Shown here piece after piece: positions 11,561 through 13,851 of a DNA stretch of 13,851 nucleotides. A program made the translations under genes and the position numbers. The DNA is from Acidobacteriaceae bacterium (GTDB taxonomy: Bacteria; Acidobacteriota; Terriglobia; Terriglobales; Acidobacteriaceae): contig PMMJ01000450.1 in the NCBI GenBank assembly GCA_003162255.1, positions 1-13,851 on the forward strand, read 5' to 3'. Position 1 is the stretch's first letter, and the number at the start of each line of letters is the position of its first letter. The notes below the pieces were generated by a model. The model did no database searches and was not told where the DNA came from. It saw nothing but the letters and a program-made list of their open reading frames with translations.

Positions 11561-12736
11561 TCAGCGGCGCGGCGGCGTTCTCACCGGGGGAACTCTGCGT
11601 GGGCGATCCAAGATCACCCAACGCACGGAAGAGTGGAATATCGGCGGCCCGCCGAGTCTCGCCGCGGGGAAGTGAAACTGCACGTTGACGAAGACTTCCT
11701 GCTGAAATCCGGACGGCTCAAACGACGTGCTCCTCACCAACTCCATTGCCTGGCGGCTCAAGTCCCGATCGGTAGTCTGCAGCGCCTCCGCATCCAGCAC
11801 GCTGCCATCTTGCGCGTCGAGAATCGCGTGCACGATTACGGGCTGGAAAAAAGTTGAAGTCGGCGCATCGGACGGATCGACGCGCATCGGTAAACGTTTA
11901 GGCGCTGCCAGCGCAAACGATCCGCCCGCATCCACCATTTCCGGCGCGGGTTCGAAGAGATTCGGATCGAGGTTGGGCGCGTCTTTGAGGCTTTCCACGC
12001 GCGCCTGAACCGCGAGGCGGCCTTCTTCGAATATTGAAATCTGACGCGGAAGAGTGTGGCCGTGAAATTCCGCGGCGCCGTTGTAGTCGTAGATCGCGTA
12101 AATTCCCGGCGCTTCGGACCACATTTGCAACAGGCCGGTAGCGGGATCGATGCAGTATTCGGTTTCGTACCACGAGCGTGGCGCAGGATTCGGCGGGATC
12201 GCGCCACTGAGCAGCAGGCACGACATCGCCTTGCCGCCGCGCTCGACATCGGCGGCGCGGATGGCGGAAGAACCCGCGTTCCGCCCGATCGGGCTGAGTA
12301 GAGCGGAACGGACCATCTGTACGCGCAAGGGAACCGGTTCGGAAGCATTCGTGCCGTAGACGCGGCCGTCGACGCCGATACGAATCACCTGCAAGTCCCG
12401 TATGTGCGCCGTCCAGCGCCACCGTGACCCTCCGTCGGACACCTCCTCCATCGTCCATTCGCCCTCCATCTGGGTCGCGCCGCTGGTTGCAAACGACACT
12501 TTGAGCTCGTAGGGAGTGGAGATATCGTGCAGATCGTAGTTTTGCCGAGCGCGATCGAGAAAATCGAGAGCAGCGGAACGGTCGGCTGGTTTGGTGAGAG
12601 TGTGGGGCTCGCGCGTCACCATCTCGTGCGGGTCGGGCGGTGGAGGGTTGGTCTGAGCGCAGATTGCCGGAGCGGAAAACAGGGAAATGACGAACCATCC
12701 AGCAAACAATCCAAAGGACCGGGTGGCGTTTCGCAT
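11561..12736 (-). CDS. Secreted/periplasmic protein with TonB C-terminal-like domain
   Basis: This 391-residue protein has a cleavable signal peptide (MRNATRSFGLFAGWFVISLFSAPAICA, cut about residue 27) and a Pro-rich stretch (NPPPPDPHEM). A beta-rich middle region (about 55-285) has repeated strands such as STPYELKVSFATSG, EGEWTMEEVSDGGSRWRW and HTLPRQISIFEEGRLAVQ, vaguely like LolA/LolB-type folds. A TonB_C-like segment (about 293-357) reads QPVIVHAILDAQDGSVLDAEALQTTDRDLSRQAMELV and FEPSGFQQEVFVNVQFHF. The tail is basic and Pro-rich (RPRRVPPVRTPPRR). True TonB has an uncleaved inner-membrane anchor and a long Pro-rich spacer. Neither is present, so transfer of proton-motive energy is doubtful. 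AGGAGG (12741-12746) four bases before the ATG supports the start. The gene is divergent from pepA and converges, one base apart, with the ASH-repeat protein. Confidence 0.75.
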   Translation of the reverse strand: MRNATRSFGLFAGWFVISLFSAPAICAQTNPPPPDPHEMVTREPHTLTKPADRSAALDFLDRARQNYDLHDISTPYELKVSFATSGATQMEGEWTMEEVSDGGSRWRWTAHIRDLQVIRIGVDGRVYGTNASEPVPLRVQMVRSALLSPIGRNAGSSAIRAADVERGGKAMSCLLLSGAIPPNPAPRSWYETEYCIDPATGLLQMWSEAPGIYAIYDYNGAAEFHGHTLPRQISIFEEGRLAVQARVESLKDAPNLDPNLFEPAPEMVDAGGSFALAAPKRLPMRVDPSDAPTSTFFQPVIVHAILDAQDGSVLDAEALQTTDRDLSRQAMELVRSTSFEPSGFQQEVFVNVQFHFPAARLGGPPIFHSSVRWVILDRPRRVPPVRTPPRR

Positions 12737-12824
12737 TAGGCCTCCTCAAATCGTCTGAATTTCCAACAGGGGACCACCCACGATTCTGACCGGATCTTTC
12801 CTTTTGACCCCGAAAAATTGCCCC

Positions 12825-12830
12825 ATTTTA
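12825..12830 (-). promoter_or_regulatory. Possible -10 box for the TonB_C-like protein gene
   Basis: The minus strand reads TAAAAT, five of six to TATAAT, about 90 bases before the ATG at 12736. No good -35 was found. Confidence 0.25.
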
Positions 12831-12856
12831 CACCTATCTTCCGTCTTCGCGACATT

Positions 12857-12875
12857 GTGGAAATTCGAGTTCCAC
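12857..12875. repeat. Operator-like inverted repeat upstream of pepA
   Basis: GTGGAA (12857-12862) and TTCCAC (12870-12875) are perfect complements seven bases apart, in the 219-base spacer between pepA and the divergent TonB_C-like gene. A regulator could bind here. Chance occurrence is possible. Confidence 0.3.
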
Positions 12876-12955
12876 TATGGGCTCCTCGCCCGGCAAAGAC
12901 CCGCAGTCGAGTTGCGCGTTTCCCCTTCCAGCGTGGATACTGGGGATATTCGATC

Positions 12956-13851
12956 ATGAATACAAACCTTTCTTCCTCCATCCCATCTCAAGTGGAAACC
13001 GATTGCCTGGTCGTAGTGGTCCTCGATCGAAATGAAAAGGATCGAAGTGAAAGAGACCGAGGCGAGAAAGACAAGCCCGCCCCCTCAATTGAATCGAATG
13101 ATGCTGCCGTGCGCGAAGCAGCCAGGGATGTAATTGCAAGCGGCGAAGTCACCGGCAAGGCGTTCGAAACCACGCTGCTCCATCGCCCCGCGGGCTTGAG
13201 GGCGAAACGCTTGCTCCTCCTCGGCGGTGGCAAAGTCAAGAATTTTTCAGCCGCGGAATTACGTAAACTCGCCGGCGCGGCCGTACGTACCCTGAAAAGC
13301 AAAAGTATCCGCAATTTTGCCTTCGCTTTGCCCGAAAACGGCGTAGCGGCCAAGGACGGAGTGCGCGCGGTTGCCGAAGGCGCATTCGTAGGCAACTTCG
13401 ATCCCGGCTACTACAAGAGTGATCGCAAGGACAATGATCAGAAGATCGACGAAGTCACCATCGTCGTGCACGGCGACACAAAGCCCCTGGAAAGCGCACT
13501 GCAAGCCGGCCGCGTCGTTGCCGAGTCGCAGAACTTCACGCGCGATCTGGTGAACGAGCCTTCCAACCGCATGACGCCGACCATACTGGCCGAACGCGCG
13601 AAGAAAATGGCCGATGAGGTCGGATTGAAGTGCGAAGTCTACGGCGCCGACAAGATCAAAGAACTAAAGATGGGCGCGTTCTGGGGGGTGGCCCAGGGAT
13701 CCGACGAACCTCCCGCGCTGATCGTGTTGCGCTATGAACCCGAAGGCGCGGCAAAAGACGTCCATCTCGGACTGGTCGGCAAAGGAGTCACCTTCGACAC
13801 CGGCGGCATCTCCATCAAGCCCGCCGACGGCATGGAGAAGATGAAGTACGA
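12956..13851 (+). CDS. pepA: Leucyl aminopeptidase (M17 family), 3' end outside the window
   Basis: The first 298 codons of a cytosolic dizinc/dimanganese aminopeptidase are present. The N-terminal domain (about 1-170) has KRLLLLGGGKVKNFSAAELRK, matching the RILLIG-GK region of PepA. The linker and start of the catalytic domain follow with QNFTRDLVNEPSNRMTP. The active-site segment GLVGKGVTFDTGGISIKP places metal ligands at K276 and D281, the same spacing as K270/D275 of E. coli PepA. The partial codon at the window edge is where the next ligand (E. coli D293) should fall. Residues 24-38 are a low-complexity DRNEK-DRSER-DRGEK triplet encoded by 15-base near-repeats. The ATG at 12956 has only a weak GGGG stretch about ten bases upstream. 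No nearby gene suggests a special role. It removes N-terminal residues from peptides. DNA-binding roles are known only for enterobacterial PepA. Confidence 0.95.
   Translation, partial: MNTNLSSSIPSQVETDCLVVVVLDRNEKDRSERDRGEKDKPAPSIESNDAAVREAARDVIASGEVTGKAFETTLLHRPAGLRAKRLLLLGGGKVKNFSAAELRKLAGAAVRTLKSKSIRNFAFALPENGVAAKDGVRAVAEGAFVGNFDPGYYKSDRKDNDQKIDEVTIVVHGDTKPLESALQAGRVVAESQNFTRDLVNEPSNRMTPTILAERAKKMADEVGLKCEVYGADKIKELKMGAFWGVAQGSDEPPALIVLRYEPEGAAKDVHLGLVGKGVTFDTGGISIKPADGMEKMKY
13025..13069 (+). repeat. Three 15-base tandem near-repeats inside pepA
   Basis: Units 13025-13039, 13040-13054 and 13055-13069 encode DRNEK, DRSER and DRGEK (residues 24-38). The first two DNA units differ at only a few positions (both begin GATCGAA), which suggests recent in-frame duplication. 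Confidence 0.75.

Noticed and set aside
12804..12832. Plus-strand pepA promoter with TTGACC as -35
   Set aside because: TTGACC is a good -35, but the matching -10 at 17-base spacing is TTTACA, only three of six, so it is not supported.

Overview
The window is G+C-rich, densely coded bacterial chromosome with no RNA genes, phage genes, transposases or CRISPR arrays. The protein set fits an Acidobacteriota genome of the Terriglobia/Koribacter kind: a secretin ending in a cohesin-like domain beside two GspG-like pseudopilins, a fused E1 alpha-beta 2-oxoacid dehydrogenase, a large secreted protein with choice-of-anchor-D (ASH-like) repeats, and a secreted protein with a TonB C-terminal-like domain. 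This assignment is inferred from gene content and was not tested by any search.

Layout from left to right. (1) A phosphoglycolate-phosphatase-like HAD hydrolase (minus strand) is divergent from a 742-residue fused alpha/beta E1 2-oxoacid dehydrogenase (plus strand). (2) A minus-strand block runs from about 7389 down to 3312. It holds a secretin with TPR-like and cohesin-like domains, two adjacent type II secretion pseudopilins, a DoxX-family membrane protein and possibly a 68-residue basic small protein coupled to DoxX. A consensus extended -10 promoter precedes the secretin. (3) smpB lies on the plus strand, followed convergently by an unrecognised single-pass membrane protein on the minus strand. 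(4) A 743-residue secreted protein (plus) converges, with one base between stop codons, on a 391-residue secreted TonB_C-like protein (minus). (5) A leucyl aminopeptidase (pepA) runs off the right edge, cut at its third metal ligand.

The secretin and pseudopilins look like one unit, a compact type II secretion/type IV pilus-like outer-membrane module with no ATPase, platform protein or prepilin peptidase in the window. The other genes are mostly unrelated housekeeping or secreted functions.

The most unusual signal is non-coding. Four intergenic spacers (839-922, 4026-4060, 4952-5029, 7603-7698) contain short arrays with a strict 7-base period. Their units are variants of TGAGAAC, TGAGACC and TTCGAGC, and in three spacers they are arranged as inverted repeats. 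They look like one dispersed heptamer-repeat family that can form hairpins.
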